The translations under genes were made by a program, and so were the position numbers. The notes beneath the pieces were generated by a model. The model saw nothing but the letters and a program-made list of their open reading frames with translations. It was not told the origin of the DNA and did not search any database. Below, piece after piece: positions 35,034 to 47,467 of a DNA stretch of 64,000 bases (positions are counted from its first letter, which is position 1; each line of letters opens with the position of its first letter). Source of the DNA: Acanthosoma haemorrhoidale (Eukaryota > Arthropoda > Insecta > Hemiptera > Acanthosomatidae); the NCBI GenBank assembly GCA_930367205.1, contig OV884013.1, forward strand, positions 118,645,827-118,709,826, in the 5' to 3' direction.

Positions 35034-35654
35034 CTAGAGTCTGTTTGTGAGTTTATACTTCTAGAGTCTGTTTGTGAGTTTATACTTCTAGAGTCTGTTT
35101 GTGAGTTTATACTTCTAGAGTCTGTTTGTGAGTTTATACTTCTAGAGTCTGTTTGTGAGTTTATACTTATAGAGTCTGTTTGTGAGTTTATACTTATAGA
35201 GTCTGTTTGTGAGTTTATACTTCTAGAGTCTGTTTGTGAGTTTATACTTCTAGAGTCTGTTTGTGAGTTCATACTTATAGAGTCTGTTTGTGAGTTTATA
35301 CTTCTAGAGTCTGTTTGTGAGTTTATACTTATAGAGTCTGTTTGTGAGTTTATACTTAGAGAGTCTGTTTTTAAGTTTATACTTCTAGAGTCTGTTTGTG
35401 AGTTTATACTTCTAGAGTCTGTTTGTGAGTTTATACTTCTAGAGTCTGTTTGTGAGTTTATACTTCTAGAGTCTGTTTGTGAGTTTATACTTATAGAGTC
35501 TGTTTGTGAGTTTATACTTCTAGAGTCTGTTTGTGAGTTTATACTTATAGAGTCTGTTTGTGAGTTTATACTTAGAGAGTCTGTTTTTAAGTTTATACTT
35601 CTAGAGTCTGTTTGTGAGTTTATACTTATAGAGTCTGTTTGTGAGTTTATACTC
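35034..35654 (+). repeat. 27-bp tandem repeat, 23 copies, with 216-bp higher-order period
   Basis: The unit is CTAGAGTCTGTTTGTGAGTT followed by TATACTT, with variation at the boundary (CTA, ATA or AGA) and a rarer unit with TTTTTAAG in place of TTTGTGAG. As the period is a multiple of three, it stays open on both strands: the plus frame repeats (L/I/R)ESVCEFIL and the minus frame repeats a NSQTDSRSI motif. The rare unit occurs twice, exactly eight units (216 bp) apart, with the same order of variants leading up to it. It is most likely a satellite rather than a gene. Confidence 0.95.
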
Positions 35655-36370
35655 GTTAGGGTCTACCAAGAAATTATAAATGTCGGTTCCATTTGACGTT
35701 TGCAAGTTTCGAACAATATCGGTAAAAGACGATTAATTGACATTAATTTGTCGGTATTAAATTAAAGTCTATGTTTGATTATTATGAATAGAGCATCTTA
35801 TACCTTATTAACAAAATGTAAATTGTATTTTTTTCCTTTTTCCTACACTATTTATTACGAAAAGTATTTTTGTTCATCGTCATTAACATTGGGTTTACAA
35901 CTCAAACTCAACCAGTGGTACAGAGGCGTACTGTATTGAACTCACGGTAATTTTATTTTGATACTAAAAATAAATCCAGCGAATGAAAAATATTGAAGGG
36001 TAGTTAATAAATGAGTAACGAGTAATAAAAAAATATTTTATGATACCGAGTAGTATATCAAAATTACCTCAACTTCATGATTAGTAACATTTACTACTTA
36101 CTACTTTAGTAATTAAATGTATTATTATTACTTACATTATTGAAATCGCAGCCGTAATAAAACCTTTAATTGTGTGATACATCACACTCTTTTGATTTGA
36201 TTTTTTACCGGCTCACAGGTATAATGAATTCGTCTTGGATCCACGAAACATATGTACTCAATAATTATACGATATTAAAACTGAGCGAAACAAACTAGTC
36301 AAGGGACACTATAGCATAGGACCTAAATAGCAGGGCTTCTAAGCAAAAACTGACTACCTGATACTGGGTA
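35655..36370. other. AT-rich intergenic DNA
   Basis: No gene or recognised repeat. Confidence 0.45.
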
Positions 36371-36373
36371 ACC

Positions 36374-36585
36374 ACTACTAGTAGCTACATAGCTACATAC
36401 CTACATAGTTACAAACCTATACATAACTACATACCTACATAGCTACATACCTACATAGTTACAAACCTATACATAACTACATACCTACATAACTACACCC
36501 CTACATAGTTACATACCTACATAGCTACATACCTACATAGTTACATACCTACATAACTACATACCTACATAGTTACATACCTAGT
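36374..36585 (+). repeat. TAC-rich tandem array (8/16-bp unit)
   Basis: Degenerate repeats of ACATACCT and ACATAGTT/ACATAACT, alternating to give a 16-bp and longer period (ACATACCTACATAGTT). Units vary in a patchwork, including ACAAACCTATACATAACT blocks. No coding potential. Confidence 0.9.
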
Positions 36586-37925
36586 ACTAACGGGTAGAGA
36601 AAGAGCAGACTGACAAACAGATCGATGTTCATACTCAGACTGTAGGCTCCAGGACTGCTCCAGTCAAGCTGTAGTAGGTTCTAAACCAGAACCATATATA
36701 ACCAACAATCTCCCCCTATCTCAAGATAACCATTTATGCTTTCCTGTTACTGGTAGAACTTGACAAATTTTTCGAAGGGTGGTGGTTTATTTGCGAATAG
36801 TTATCAACAATATCATATTGGTATCTACTGTAGCAGTGACCCCCCCCCCCAAAAAAAAACTATAGAAATGTTCATTTTTCACTTATAAATATTTATTATA
36901 TAACGTGGATTTTATTATACCTCCAAAATTTAAATATTTTCGGATTAACAGTTACAATCGGTTTGTATATACGCGGTACATATTGTTGACTGTGAAATCA
37001 TCAATTTTTTTTACATCTTAAAAATTGTACGTTATCATCAGTTATGCGTAATTAACGATCGGTTAAAATCGAAATTCGTGTTGTGTTTAGAGATTCGAAA
37101 TGAATGAAACAGGAATGAATCGGAATTTGAAAGGATAAGTAAGGTAGTTTCAGGGATTCAGAGTGGAGTCAAATCGGGAAGCTTTGAGATAATCTTTATC
37201 AATAAAAAGTTTAATGTGACATACTTTGATGGCAGATTGGGTATGTCTAAGAGACATTAAATTGCATAAGAAAAAAATAAAGCAACGAAGATTCTCTCAT
37301 TTCATCATTAACAATCAACTAACGAAATGTCAATGATAAATATTTACAAATAGCGAAACGAACCTAACATTTTAAAAATTAATTATATAATTTTCATCCA
37401 TTGTGTGTTTAGCCAGCATATTTCGAGACTGTGTTTTTGGATTCGAATAGGGTTTTTGCTGTGTATAGGAATACAAAAATAATTGAACTATTTAACGATA
37501 AAGAACAGAACTTCATTCACGGCATGTTTACAACTGATTCACACTGCTACCTACCCACTACTTGACAACCTCCCTCCACTGCTAAACCTTCACATCGAAG
37601 ATATCGCAGTTTTGAAATTTCACATCAATTGAACCTGTTGGAAAATATATCGACAGCACATATTATCGAAAACAGATAGAGAAATATAGAGATGCTAACG
37701 AATTAAAAGGCCGATATAAAATGTGCGAAAAGAACTATAAACAGTAATAACACAATGAGATAAGAATAATGATAAGACATAACTAAATATACTATCACAG
37801 ATAATGGCCGGCTTTTCTATTTCATGGCCAGTCAGAAAGACATGTAGAGAAATATTGCGATTTTAACGAATTAAAACCATAGGTCAATATAAGATGTGAG
37901 AAAGGATCTAAAAATGCTAATAATA
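36586..37925. other. AT-rich intergenic DNA
   Basis: There is a C run followed by an A run at 36841-36859. No gene recognised. Confidence 0.45.
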
Positions 37926-38763
37926 AAGGGTGTCCCAGAATTAACGCAAGATTTGAATATGCCACCATTTGTGCAGTAAACTGCTGGCAGCCCTTAAAAA
38001 AAACAAAACAATATGACATCTGACAGTTTAAGGTTACTAAAAATGGAGCGTTACACGATATAACAACGTGTCTTTATTGTAGAACATTATCTCAAACATA
38101 ATGAAAGTTTGGCGGCCGAAGTTCGAAAATTTCATACAAAATATGGTCGGAATAGTGTTTTGACTTCATCAACTGTGAAGAGATCAATTGAAAAATTTAG
38201 GGAGACTGGATCAGTTGGAGACACTAAACACACTGGTCGTCCAAAGCTGTTCAAATATCAATATCGAAGCGGTGCATGAGAATGTTGAAAATCCAGGAAC
38301 ATCAATTTGGCGTCGTAAACACAGTTCTTTGTCCCGAAATAAGATGATATTGATGTGGCCAATATGTGGTTTCAATAAAATGTTGCCACATGCCATACAG
38401 CCCATGAAACAATTCAAATACTGCATTAGACATTTGCAGGTCGTGTAATCTCACGTTTCGGTGATCAGAATTGGCCCCCTAGATCGTGTGATTTAACACC
38501 TTTTGATTTCTTTTTATGGGGTTATTTGAAGTCAAAGGTGTATGTCAACAAGCCCACATCTACCCGTGCATTAAAAGAGGAAATCTAACGCTGCATCAAC
38601 GAAATTCAACCACATTTATGCCTAATGGTCATGGGAAATTTCGATGTGTCGATGTGTTATTCCATAAATAACCCTATCCTATTTACTTTATAATAACAAC
38701 AAAAATACTAAAAACTGTGTTTTCTATTTAAATCAAATCTTGCGTTATTTCTGAGACACCCTT
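37926..38763 (+). mobile_element. Tc-N copy D, complete ends, shared internal deletion
   Basis: Both ends AAGGGTGTCCCAGAATTAAC-like with TA flanks. The plus strand starts ATGGAGCGTTACACGATA and runs through the N-terminal HTH. It then has CGTCGTAAACACAGTTCTTT, the deletion junction also present in copies C, F and G. The C-terminal DDE part is frameshifted. Confidence 0.9.
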
Positions 38764-39395
38764 TACAAGTAAATAAAATTAAAAAAAATTATTCTGCCTC
38801 GGGAATCGTCCCGCAGGCGAGAGAAGGACCAGTTGATATTACATCCCACGAAAAGCCAGCCAGTGGAAGGCGAAAGAGAGGGACTTGCTATTCAATAACG
38901 GGCACGTAGTCTGTTGTTCACAAGTACGTGCATGTGCCAAAGTCTGTACCGTTGAAAATGTTCCCCCGCCGTTGTCCGTCAGAGTCTTTCAGTCACCTGT
39001 CGCTCCAGATATCCTCTTGCTTCTGGGGGGGGGGGGCTCAGAACCTTCGTGTGTGACAGGACTATCACTACAGTCTAACTCTATATGTGAGTACTAGTCC
39101 GATGGGGAGGCTGTACTTTATAACTAGGAACGGAGCTATGATCAACACCCTTAAAAATAAAAATTAGGAACGAATCTATACAAAAAAAATTACACCGATG
39201 ATGCTAGCTAATAAATAATAAAGCACCTATGAACATTTGCGATGGCTTCAATTAACCAACTCCGTTATCTTGAAACAAAAACCATAAATGAGTAGAGGTA
39301 AATGACAGGGGACAATTGAAGCTAAGAAAACAAGGAACATATATATCAGAGGCCTTGGGATGTATTTAAACAGGAAATGAATAAATAAAATAAAC
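38764..39395. other. Unclassified stretch with a GC-rich island
   Basis: The part at 38795-39080 is markedly GC-richer than its flanks and includes a G run at 39027-39036. No convincing coding frame or splice signal. It could be a transposon end or a promoter fragment. Confidence 0.3.
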
Positions 39396-39870
39396 ATACA
39401 TTTCCAGAATGGGATCATGCGAAAAGTGGTCCGACATACCTCTCTAGAGAGGTTAAAAAATTTGCACCCGCTGCTTGGTGTGCCGTCGGTAGGTGAGTTC
39501 ATCCGTCGAAGACAGATCAATTTTTTTGCAGCACCTGACCAACCCAGTGTTTAACACTATGACCCCACCACCCCTCCCGCATCGATGACAACAGACTGTC
39601 GAAGAAAAATTAGGTTAAGAATTAGTATGTAAGTTAGTTTTAAGTTTGATCAAAAAGGTAAGCCCCATCACCTTTATTATAATCAGTTCAGTCCAGTCAC
39701 GTATGTGTATCATTATACTTGTTTATTCCATTATATAATTTTTATAAAATAACAAAACCTGTATATAATGTAGCGGGGCATAGGAAATACAAAAATAATT
39801 TGTAAATAGATTCGCCCAAGGATCTATAATTATATATAATTATCTATGAATTTAAAAGGACTAGGAAGGA
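39395..39870 (+). mobile_element. LINE-A copy with a deletion in the RT end
   Basis: Starts in the RT C-terminus (CCAGAATGGGATCATGCGAA) and is close to the 42.7-kb copy. It lacks the FDSLQH-coding bases and then has the complete 3' UTR from GAATTAGTATGTAAGTTAGT to the tail. Confidence 0.85.
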
Positions 39871-40566
39871 AAAAAATAAATAAAATGAAGATAATAATAA
39901 TAATGTATTGTTAGACTTGAGGGAGATACGACTAGATTTAAAGATTGTGGAGAGTTGTCGAATACCTATAGGAATAGAGTAGCAAAGGTTTGTAGCAGGG
40001 ATAAGAAAGGAACGGGCGAAGGAAGCAGATTTGTTAGAAGGGAAATACAGGTCGGAAGGACAGGATGACTTTCACAATTCACATAGAAATTAGAAGGTAG
40101 ACCTAAAGGTATGCAAAAATAGTAACCATTTTTTTAATATCATTTAATACCATAGTATTAATCATTTAATACGTTTTTATGAAACTCACGCCAAGTCTCA
40201 CGAGTATCTCTCAATAACTTTTTTGTTTATCTATGTATTAAAAATGAAACTTAGGTCACAGCTGACATAAAACAAAAGGCTACTGAGCCATTGATCAATT
40301 AACCCGAATTATTTTATTTATTACAATTGAAGTTATTTAAGAAAAACAATTTTATATTACATAACTCGTACAAACTATATAACAATATTATTAAATTACA
40401 GAGGAGTCCAGGGACACGCTTGAATCGATCAGGTTAACGTACTTAAATAAATAAATATCTCATATTAAAAAACAAAAACGTTTAAACTAAAAACACCTAT
40501 ATTTCTGTTTCGAGACACTTTATTGGTCATTGAAAATCACATCAACGATAACTTACTATAGATGAA
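39871..40566. other. AT-rich intergenic DNA
   Basis: The AG-rich block at 39920-40080 resembles decayed LINE coding sequence, but no frame supports this. Confidence 0.35.
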
Positions 40567-41404
40567 AAGATTTGATTTAAATAGAAAACACAGTTTTTAG
40601 TATTTTTGTTGTTATTTTTTTATTGAATTATAAAGTAAATAGGATAGGGTTATTTATGGAATAACACATCGGGCAAATGGCCTCCACGACTTTGCTGGCA
40701 CATACACACTCTTTTGTCGAAATTTTCCATGACCATTTGGCATAAATGTGGTTGAATTTCGTTGATGCAGCGTTAAATTTCCTCTTTTAATGCACGGGTG
40801 GATGTGGGCTTGTTGACATACACCTTTGACTTCAAATAACCCCATAAAAATAAATCTAAAGGTGTTAAATCACACGATCTAGGGGGCCAATTCTGTTCAC
40901 CGAAACGAGAGAGTACACGACCTGGAAATGTCTCCTGCAGTATTTGAATTGTTTCATGGGCTGTACGGCATGTGGCACCATCCTGTTGAAACCACATATT
41001 GGCCACATCGATATCAGCCAATTTCGGCACAAAGAACTGTGTTATGGTTTTCAATAACACTTTCACGGACTGCTTCGATATTGACATTTGAACGGCTTGT
41101 TTTTGGACGACCAGTGTGTTTAGTGTCTCCAACTGATCCAGTGTCCTTAAATTTTTCAATCAATCTCTTTACAGTTGATGGAGTCAAAACACTATTTCGA
41201 CTATATTTTGTATGAAATTTTCGAACTGCGGCCGCCAAACTTTCATTATTTTTGAGATAATGTTCAACAATAAAGACACGTTGTTCTATCGTGTAACGCT
41301 CCATTTTTACTAACCCTAAACTGTCAGCTGTCAAATGTTTTTTTTTTAGGGTTACCAGTACTTTACTGCACAAATGGCGGCATATTTAAATCTGGGACAC
41401 CCTT
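40567..41404 (-). mobile_element. Tc-N copy E, left end truncated
   Basis: The minus strand has the N-terminal part of the transposase (MERYTIEQRVFIVEHYLKNN, then RKFHTKYSRNSVLTPS). The junction reads VIENHNTVLCAEIG, slightly different from copies C/D/F/G. The C-terminal part contains WFQQDGATCRTAHETIQILQ. The right terminus is present; the left lacks the first ~22 bases of the terminal repeat. Confidence 0.9.
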
Positions 41405-41559
41405 TATTTATTCGCTGCATAACCTTTATTTTTAGGGCATACATTTATGTTTTTTCTAGCTATCCACTGATATTTAGTTATGAAATACACTATCATACAT
41501 TTACATAAATACATACACACAGTTAATTCTAGGCCCATTTACCAAAGTGTAAATATCCA

Positions 41560-41750
41560 CTCTGCTGGCTTGGAATGAACACTTCACATCTTTGATGTGA
41601 AACAGATCTTGACCGACGTCGCAGCTGGACTTTTCTTCACAAATGTCTGCTGCTGTTTCTTCTTCTTCACGGTCTTGCTTCGGTCACACTCACTTCACTC
41701 TCCCGACCTCAGCTGCCACCTGCTTCTGACAGGACACAATAAAGATTTTC
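41560..41750 (-). other. Coding-like GC-rich stretch, possible exon(s) on the minus strand
   Basis: A minus-strand acceptor (CCTGTCAG) is followed by AAGCAGGTGGCAGCTGAGGT and a GTGAGTGTG donor-like site. After that a short frame reads DRSKTVKKKKQQQTFVKKSP and ends ...SVKICFTSKM before a stop. Base composition differs from the AT-rich flanks. I do not recognise a family. Confidence 0.25.
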
Positions 41751-42530
41751 ATTAAATACTCAAACCTAATAATGACCCGTCCCTAAAAATATAGTACGTC
41801 ATTTTGTTCCATTATTCTGTTATACCAGCCAAAATTATTTTACTTCATTTAAAAGAGCTAAATTGTGAAATATTTACAAATGTAGGGAAAATAAATAATT
41901 TGAATCTGGAAGTTCTAGGTGGAGGTCCGAAGTATTTTTCTTAAAAACTTATTAATTGATCATGCAAACAATACTCATTACCTTTAAAAAAACAGTAAAA
42001 AGAGGTCATTGGCTAAATTTTACAAACTGCTGCAGCAAAACATACAGACAGACAAATGACGATGGCTTTGTACATGAATGGAAGTGTTACGCATACGTAT
42101 ATTACGAAGTATTACGTAATATTACGTAGTACGTTTGGGCTTGGAAATCATAACAGGTTTGGAACGAATTAAATACACAATTATTTATCTCTTATATACT
42201 ATTTTTGTAATTGATTTTGGATTGCCGTCTTTAATGTACAATCAACCAATGGGGGCAACATTCATATCTTAAAATCGGTTTCAAGGTGGTTTTTAATTTT
42301 GGTCTACTTTTTCAAATTCCCCTGACACTTTGATTAAAACCAAACCTGATTAGCCTATGCGAAGTAATCGTGGAACTGTGGGATATATATTCAATATTTT
42401 AGTAATTCTTACAACCAGTTATGTCGCAAGTACAGTCAGGCAGAAAAAAATAGCTCGCTCATCGATAGTTAAATATTTCTTTTTTTTCGGTATCATGCGC
42501 ACCAATATATAAATGTAATATATACTTGTG
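41751..42530. other. AT-rich intergenic DNA
   Basis: Contains a CGTATATTACGAAGTATTAC-type short periodicity near 42095-42130. Otherwise nothing recognised. Confidence 0.4.
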
Positions 42531-42532
42531 CA

Positions 42533-43215
42533 TTGTACTCTACTCATTTTAGTAACAAAATAGAAAAAGTACGACACAGGTCTTACCGGCTATCGCACTT
42601 GCTAACTTCACCCAACCTGTCGCTTCGTCTCAAACTGATGATATATAAATGTGTCCTCCGGCCAGCTCTGCTGTACGGTGCCCCGCTATTTACCCACTTG
42701 ACTGACAATACAGCCAAATGTCTCCAACACTTCCAGAATGGGATCATGCGAAAAGTGGTCCGACATACCTCTCTCGTGAGGTTGAAGAACGCTGACCTGC
42801 ACCCGTTGCTTGGAGTGCCGTCGGTGGGTGAGTTCATCCGCCGGAGACACATTAAGTTTTTTGACTCGTTGCAGCACCTGACAAACTCTGTGTTTAACAC
42901 TATGACCCCACCACCCCTCCCTCATCGATGGCAACAGACTGTTGGGGAAAAGTTGGGTTAAGAATTAGTATGTAAGTTAGTTTTAAGTTTGATCAAAAAG
43001 GTGAGCCCCATTACCTTTATTAGTCAGTTTAGTCCAGTCACGTATAATGTGTATCATTATACTTGTTTATTCATTATATAATTTTTATAAAATAACAAAA
43101 CCTGTATATAATGTAGCGATGCTACAGGAAATACAAAAATAATTTGTTAATAAATTCGCCTGAGGATCTATAACTGTATATAATTATCTGTAAATTTGGA
43201 GGGGCTATGAAAGTT
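42533..43215 (+). mobile_element. LINE-A: best copy of the RT C-terminus and 3' UTR
   Basis: The open frame 42533-42961 encodes LLTSPNLSLRLKLMIYKCVL, then RPALLYGAPLFTHL and RRHIKFFDSLQHLTNSVFNT, ending HRWQQTVGEKLG and a stop. This is the post-catalytic part of a Jockey-clade RT. The 3' UTR has two conserved short stem-loops (GGTGA...T(C/T)ACC and GTAGCGATGCTAC) and ends GGGGCTATGAAAG. The copy is 5'-truncated, so it is not autonomous. Confidence 0.88.
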
Positions 43216-44230
43216 GGAATTAGAATTATTTTCAGTAAAGATCTATGAAGGATTGAATTAATTTAAATTTACTTTCTTACATCATACGTTAATTATAAGT
43301 TCCGCCGATGGAACGTTCTGTAACTGGGTTGATAGAATTTCCACGGTGACTAGCCCGTAACGAACGACTAATTCACTTAGTCTCAGAGGTTGGGAAAGAT
43401 CCCTTGCAGGAATCTGTTCCAGCACTATCGATACAGAGCAGTATATCGATCTATTTTACGATAGTAGTGTGAATGCATTCCTACAAATCAAACGTGCTTA
43501 GACCACCGTTCATTTATTATCCTGGTAATGAATTGTTGACTACGTTTAGTACATTTTCCCTAAAAACGCAAATACACCCCTTTCCAAGATAAGGGGTAAA
43601 ATAAAAATCAAATCGGGTGTGATATATCTCAAAATTCTGGCTGTTAAAAAGCTGCAAACATTATTTTGATGACTTTTTAATAACAGTACACCAAAGTCTC
43701 ATTATTGCATGGTTCGTCAATGACAGGTAAGTCTGGCAGCTACTGCTAGTGAACCAGGCCAAGGGGAAAGATAAACAGAAAACCTACAGTTCTATCTTTT
43801 GGTCTCACATTCAAGTTTTGGAAATATATTTTTTTTTTCTGCCAAATAATTGATTAACTAATTGATTGATTAACTTTATTATTTTCTTTAAGTATCGTGT
43901 AAAACTTTCATACATAACATTCCTCTATGAGAAACTTGGCCTAGTTACAATGAAAGTTTTAACTACTTGATGCAATTATAGACCACTCAAGCTCTAACGC
44001 ATAACTACTACCGATGGGAACGCTGCGATTTTTTATTTGAAATCCTAATAAACACAATATTAATACTCTAAATTCTTCATTATTTTTCAGGGGCTATATT
44101 TATTTCTAGCTTCGTAACTAAAAGGCAAAGCCATACCTATAAGTCACCCAAGGATTGACGCTGTGAACACAATTTTAATGACTCCTCTAACTACTGCCGT
44201 AGAAAAATAAAATGTTTGCCAATTTATTTA
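43216..44230. other. AT-rich intergenic DNA
   Basis: No gene recognised. The stretch around 43850-44160 has the look of an old repeat, but no second copy is in the window. Confidence 0.4.
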
Positions 44231-44959
44231 GGTCGAGTTATAAGTAACTTCCGTTTTTTTTATCAGGCGTTTATTTTGCTCTCATTTTGCGATTGACGAG
44301 TGCAGGACGCTTTTCATGGAGTTTCTCTTGCACTCTTTGCAACTGCTGAACGTATCTATCCGCAGTAATCGTTAAATTTGACTTCAACAACTGATGGTGA
44401 ATTATTCCTTGACAATCCCACCGTGCACACAATAAAATCTTTTTGCCATGGATGTTTGCTTTTGGATCTGGTAGGGGTGGTTGATCCTTAAAAGCTACTG
44501 TCTTTTGCGGACTATATTGTCATAGGTAACTCATTTTTTATCGCCTGTTACAATCCTGTTTAAAAAAGGCTCAATTTTTGCCCGTGAGAGCAGACTTGTG
44601 GCGATTGACATGCGATCTTCTTTATTCCGTTCACTGAGATTGTGAGGTACCCACACTCCTAACTTGCGGGCTTTCCCTAATTTCTCCAGGTGGCGGTTAT
44701 CACTTGATTGTGATGTATTCAACCTTTCTGCTATACCTCTTGTTGATTGACGTGGATTTTGCTCCAATATTGCCTTTAAAAGGTTGTTGTCAAAGTCGGA
44801 AGGTCCTTTAACGTAACGTGTATCACACAAAACATTTGACAAAAGACTAACTGAAGCCTCGTCTATATAGTGAAAACTAAAACTTGTTGTCATGGTAACT
44901 CATAGTGGATAGATACGAACAATGAAAACAAGCATCGGAAGTTACTTATGACTCGACCT
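44231..44959 (-). mobile_element. Mariner element with intact terminal repeats and deleted transposase (729 bp)
   Basis: Terminal inverted repeats AGGTCGAGTTATAAGTAACT and AGTTACTTATGACTCGACCT (one mismatch) define the element. The minus-strand frame 44893-44531 contains LLKAILEQNPRQSTRGIAER, then LNTSQSSDNRHLEKLGKARK and GVWVPHNLSERNKEDR, ending FLNRIVTGDKK. This is the HTH and first catalytic Asp region of a mariner transposase. The start of the transposase is replaced by unrelated codons, and the second half is broken by stops. A full element would be about 1.3 kb. Confidence 0.9.
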
Positions 44960-45354
44960 GATAATACATTTATGGTATATTAATGTAATATTACAAGCTG
45001 GTTGTAACTAGGACAGTATAAAACAAAGTACATGATATTTAATATTATATTAATCACAAAAATATTTAATAACCCCAACCAATTGAATAATAAATAAAAT
45101 GTAGAGAAAAAATAATGCTGTTGTTAGAACCATGTTTATGATGGTTAATGCTCCCTTACATTTTGTTAGTATTTCCCATAATTGCTTCTTGTAGATACGT
45201 TTGTCTCCTAATAGCTTAGTCAATTGATAGGGCAGTGTGTGGTCTGTGAGTCATCTACAGCCTATCTATAAGTCTGTAACAGCCCAGTTACAATATTAAT
45301 AATGAATTGTTAGTGTTAGTTGCAGGGTTTTAAATTTAAATGAATCTTAATGTC
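44960..45354. other. AT-rich intergenic DNA
   Basis: Nothing recognised. Confidence 0.4.
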
Positions 45355-45480
45355 TATGTATACTCCTTTATTGTGCAATAATAACAATCTGCCTTTATAA
45401 GGAAATAAGTAATAAGATAAATGCTCTCATTCATACCATATTTACAGTTCATCATTCACTCGCTCATTCATACAATAAAA
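45355..45480 (-). repeat. LINE-B extreme 3' tail
   Basis: On the minus strand it runs from GAATGAGCGAGTGAATGATG to GGCAGATTGTTATTATTGCA, matching the ends of other LINE-B copies. Confidence 0.75.
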
Positions 45481-46002
45481 TCTTAATAAAAGAAAATTTT
45501 ATATTAGTAAAACAGTTTATGTTAAGGCTTATCATATTACCTTTAATTGTAGTACTTAGGATTACTATTGACCAACAGTCGAAAGCGCTTAGTCAAAATG
45601 TAATATGACGTTGTGGAGAGACAAAACGTTTTATTTTTTAAACTGTTACTGTAGATAATTTGATGCTGACTGAAAACGTATCGTGAATTAAATTCCACAA
45701 AATATTTTTATTTTTATTATAGCTTCTTGTATTCAGGCAACGAGTGTGATCCACTGACCAACTCCTGCTGAAGTGCTGACGCAGGTAGAGTTGTGCTAAA
45801 GCGATTGCTAAATCAAAAAATATTTTGGCGAGGCTGTGAAGTATATCATACCCAAAGCCTATAAAAGGTATTGTTACGTAGCATTAGGGCCGTAAGCAAG
45901 TGCTTGTGAGTCATTACCTAAGTCCGGTAAAAAAGTGCCTGTCGTTTGCTGTTTCAATTGTCCATGATAGTTTGTATTTGGAGGGAGACTATAAATATTT
46001 GA
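45481..46002. other. AT-rich intergenic DNA
   Basis: Nothing recognised. Confidence 0.4.
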
Positions 46003-46450
46003 ATTATACCCTACATTCTTGAACTCATCCCTTCCGAGGTCAGGAAATTCCATAGTAACCTATCCAACCACCTTAATAATCTAGCACAGTCATTGCACTG
46101 CACCACTCATCCCTATAATCCTCCTCGGAGACTAAAACGGCAGTGGGCTCGTGACCTGCTATAAATGGGTGACAGTGGGAGTTCTGGCAATGGCAAGTTT
46201 CTCCAATCATGTCCTGAGCGTATGTGGCTCTCGCGCTCTAGGTCAGCCTCCACTGGCTCGTATCCGGTGACGCAGCTGACGTAGGAGCGTGGGGGACTTC
46301 CCAAGACTCCCCTTCCTCTTTCGCATGCGAGAGAGGTGACAACCATGAGGCTGTTTGTAAATACTGTATGAATGAGGGAGTGAATGAAATATGGTATGAA
46401 TGAGAACATTTATCACAATTACTAATTATATCAAAATAAAAAAGTTTCAA
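46003..46450 (+). mobile_element. LINE-B copy, 3' UTR mainly
   Basis: Starts at CCCTACATTCTTGAACTCAT, the end of the RT frame, and continues through the 3' UTR (GCTCGTGACCTGCTATAAAT, GGTCAGCCTCCACTGGCTCG) to TATCACAATTACTAATTAT. Confidence 0.8.
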
Positions 46451-46624
46451 AATAAAAAAATGATTAGCACAATCAGGTGTCATATTTCTTACCTTTCTTG
46501 GTGTGTACACGAGTAAGACTTTTTTCGAAGCAATGTTCAGGCGTTATATTGTTCGGCATATGTACTGTATGATAAATAAACAATAAACTCAGAGAATCCG
46601 TACACAATACTACATTTGGATGTG

Positions 46625-46800
46625 ATTTCAAAGTACAAAGCTGCCCTCATAGGGTGGAAGGCTTTTCTCGATAACTTTTCCGTCAGCAAAAGCACCCTCA
46701 CCAAATTCATTTATCGCTCCGTCGCATTAAGTATCTGTGCGATTTCTTATCCGCTAGTTGGAATCCAGCTTTACATTATCTTTGATTTTTCTTAAGTTGA
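46625..46800 (+). mobile_element. Possible RT remnant of another LINE
   Basis: One frame reads KYKAALIGWKAFLDNFSVSK and then STLTKFIYRSVALSICAISY, which has the spacing of the RT thumb (K..IY.SV......Y..PL). It lacks ends and neighbours to confirm it. Confidence 0.3.
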
Positions 46801-47467
46801 TGTAAAGATGCTTTTACATGCGTTAATGATTCTAGTTAGCCACGGAGAATGATTTGTATTTGAACATCAGCAATTGGATGAAGTAAAGCTCTGTTTGTAA
46901 CATTCCAGACTTCACTTTGAGTGGTTAAGCTTTTCATTTAGCTAAGCAGTTTGCTTAGAACCGCACTTAATTTTGGATGATTCAATACAAGATACAGGGG
47001 ATAAAAACCACCGAACCAAAAAATGCTAGGGAAAATATAACTAGCGACAGAAACAAAATAACTTCTAATGAAATGTATCATTTACAAAATTAGGTCTCCC
47101 TCCTTCAAAGAATTTTATTTTCGTTTAATTGTATTCGGAATTAATGAATATTTTCTAAACCATTTATGTCTTAATCACTTAAGGTGTCTGACCATTGTGG
47201 AGGTCGACACTCGAAATTGACAATGGCGTGTGAATGTGACCTACAAAACACATGCTAAAAACTGACGAGAATAATCATATATTAAAAATTTATTTATTTA
47301 AATTAAAATATTTAATTTAGGAAAAAACAACTTTCCCACATAAGAATTTTTCCCATGTTTTTATTTCCATTATTACCTAATATTGACGTTATACAATGCC
47401 CTGGGGATTTCTTTAAGCACAGATATCTTTCAATTCTTACTCCTTGGTAGTTTTATTTAAACTAATA
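46801..47467. other. AT-rich intergenic DNA
   Basis: Nothing recognised. Confidence 0.4.

Noticed and set aside
34875..35696. 273-codon open frame with a 9-residue repeat
   Set aside because: It exists because the 27-bp satellite unit is a multiple of three. The opposite strand is also open over part of the array. There is no sign of a domain, signal or conserved start.
35034..36585. CRISPR-like arrays
   Set aside because: The repeats are contiguous tandem units with no unique spacers, and the window is eukaryotic.
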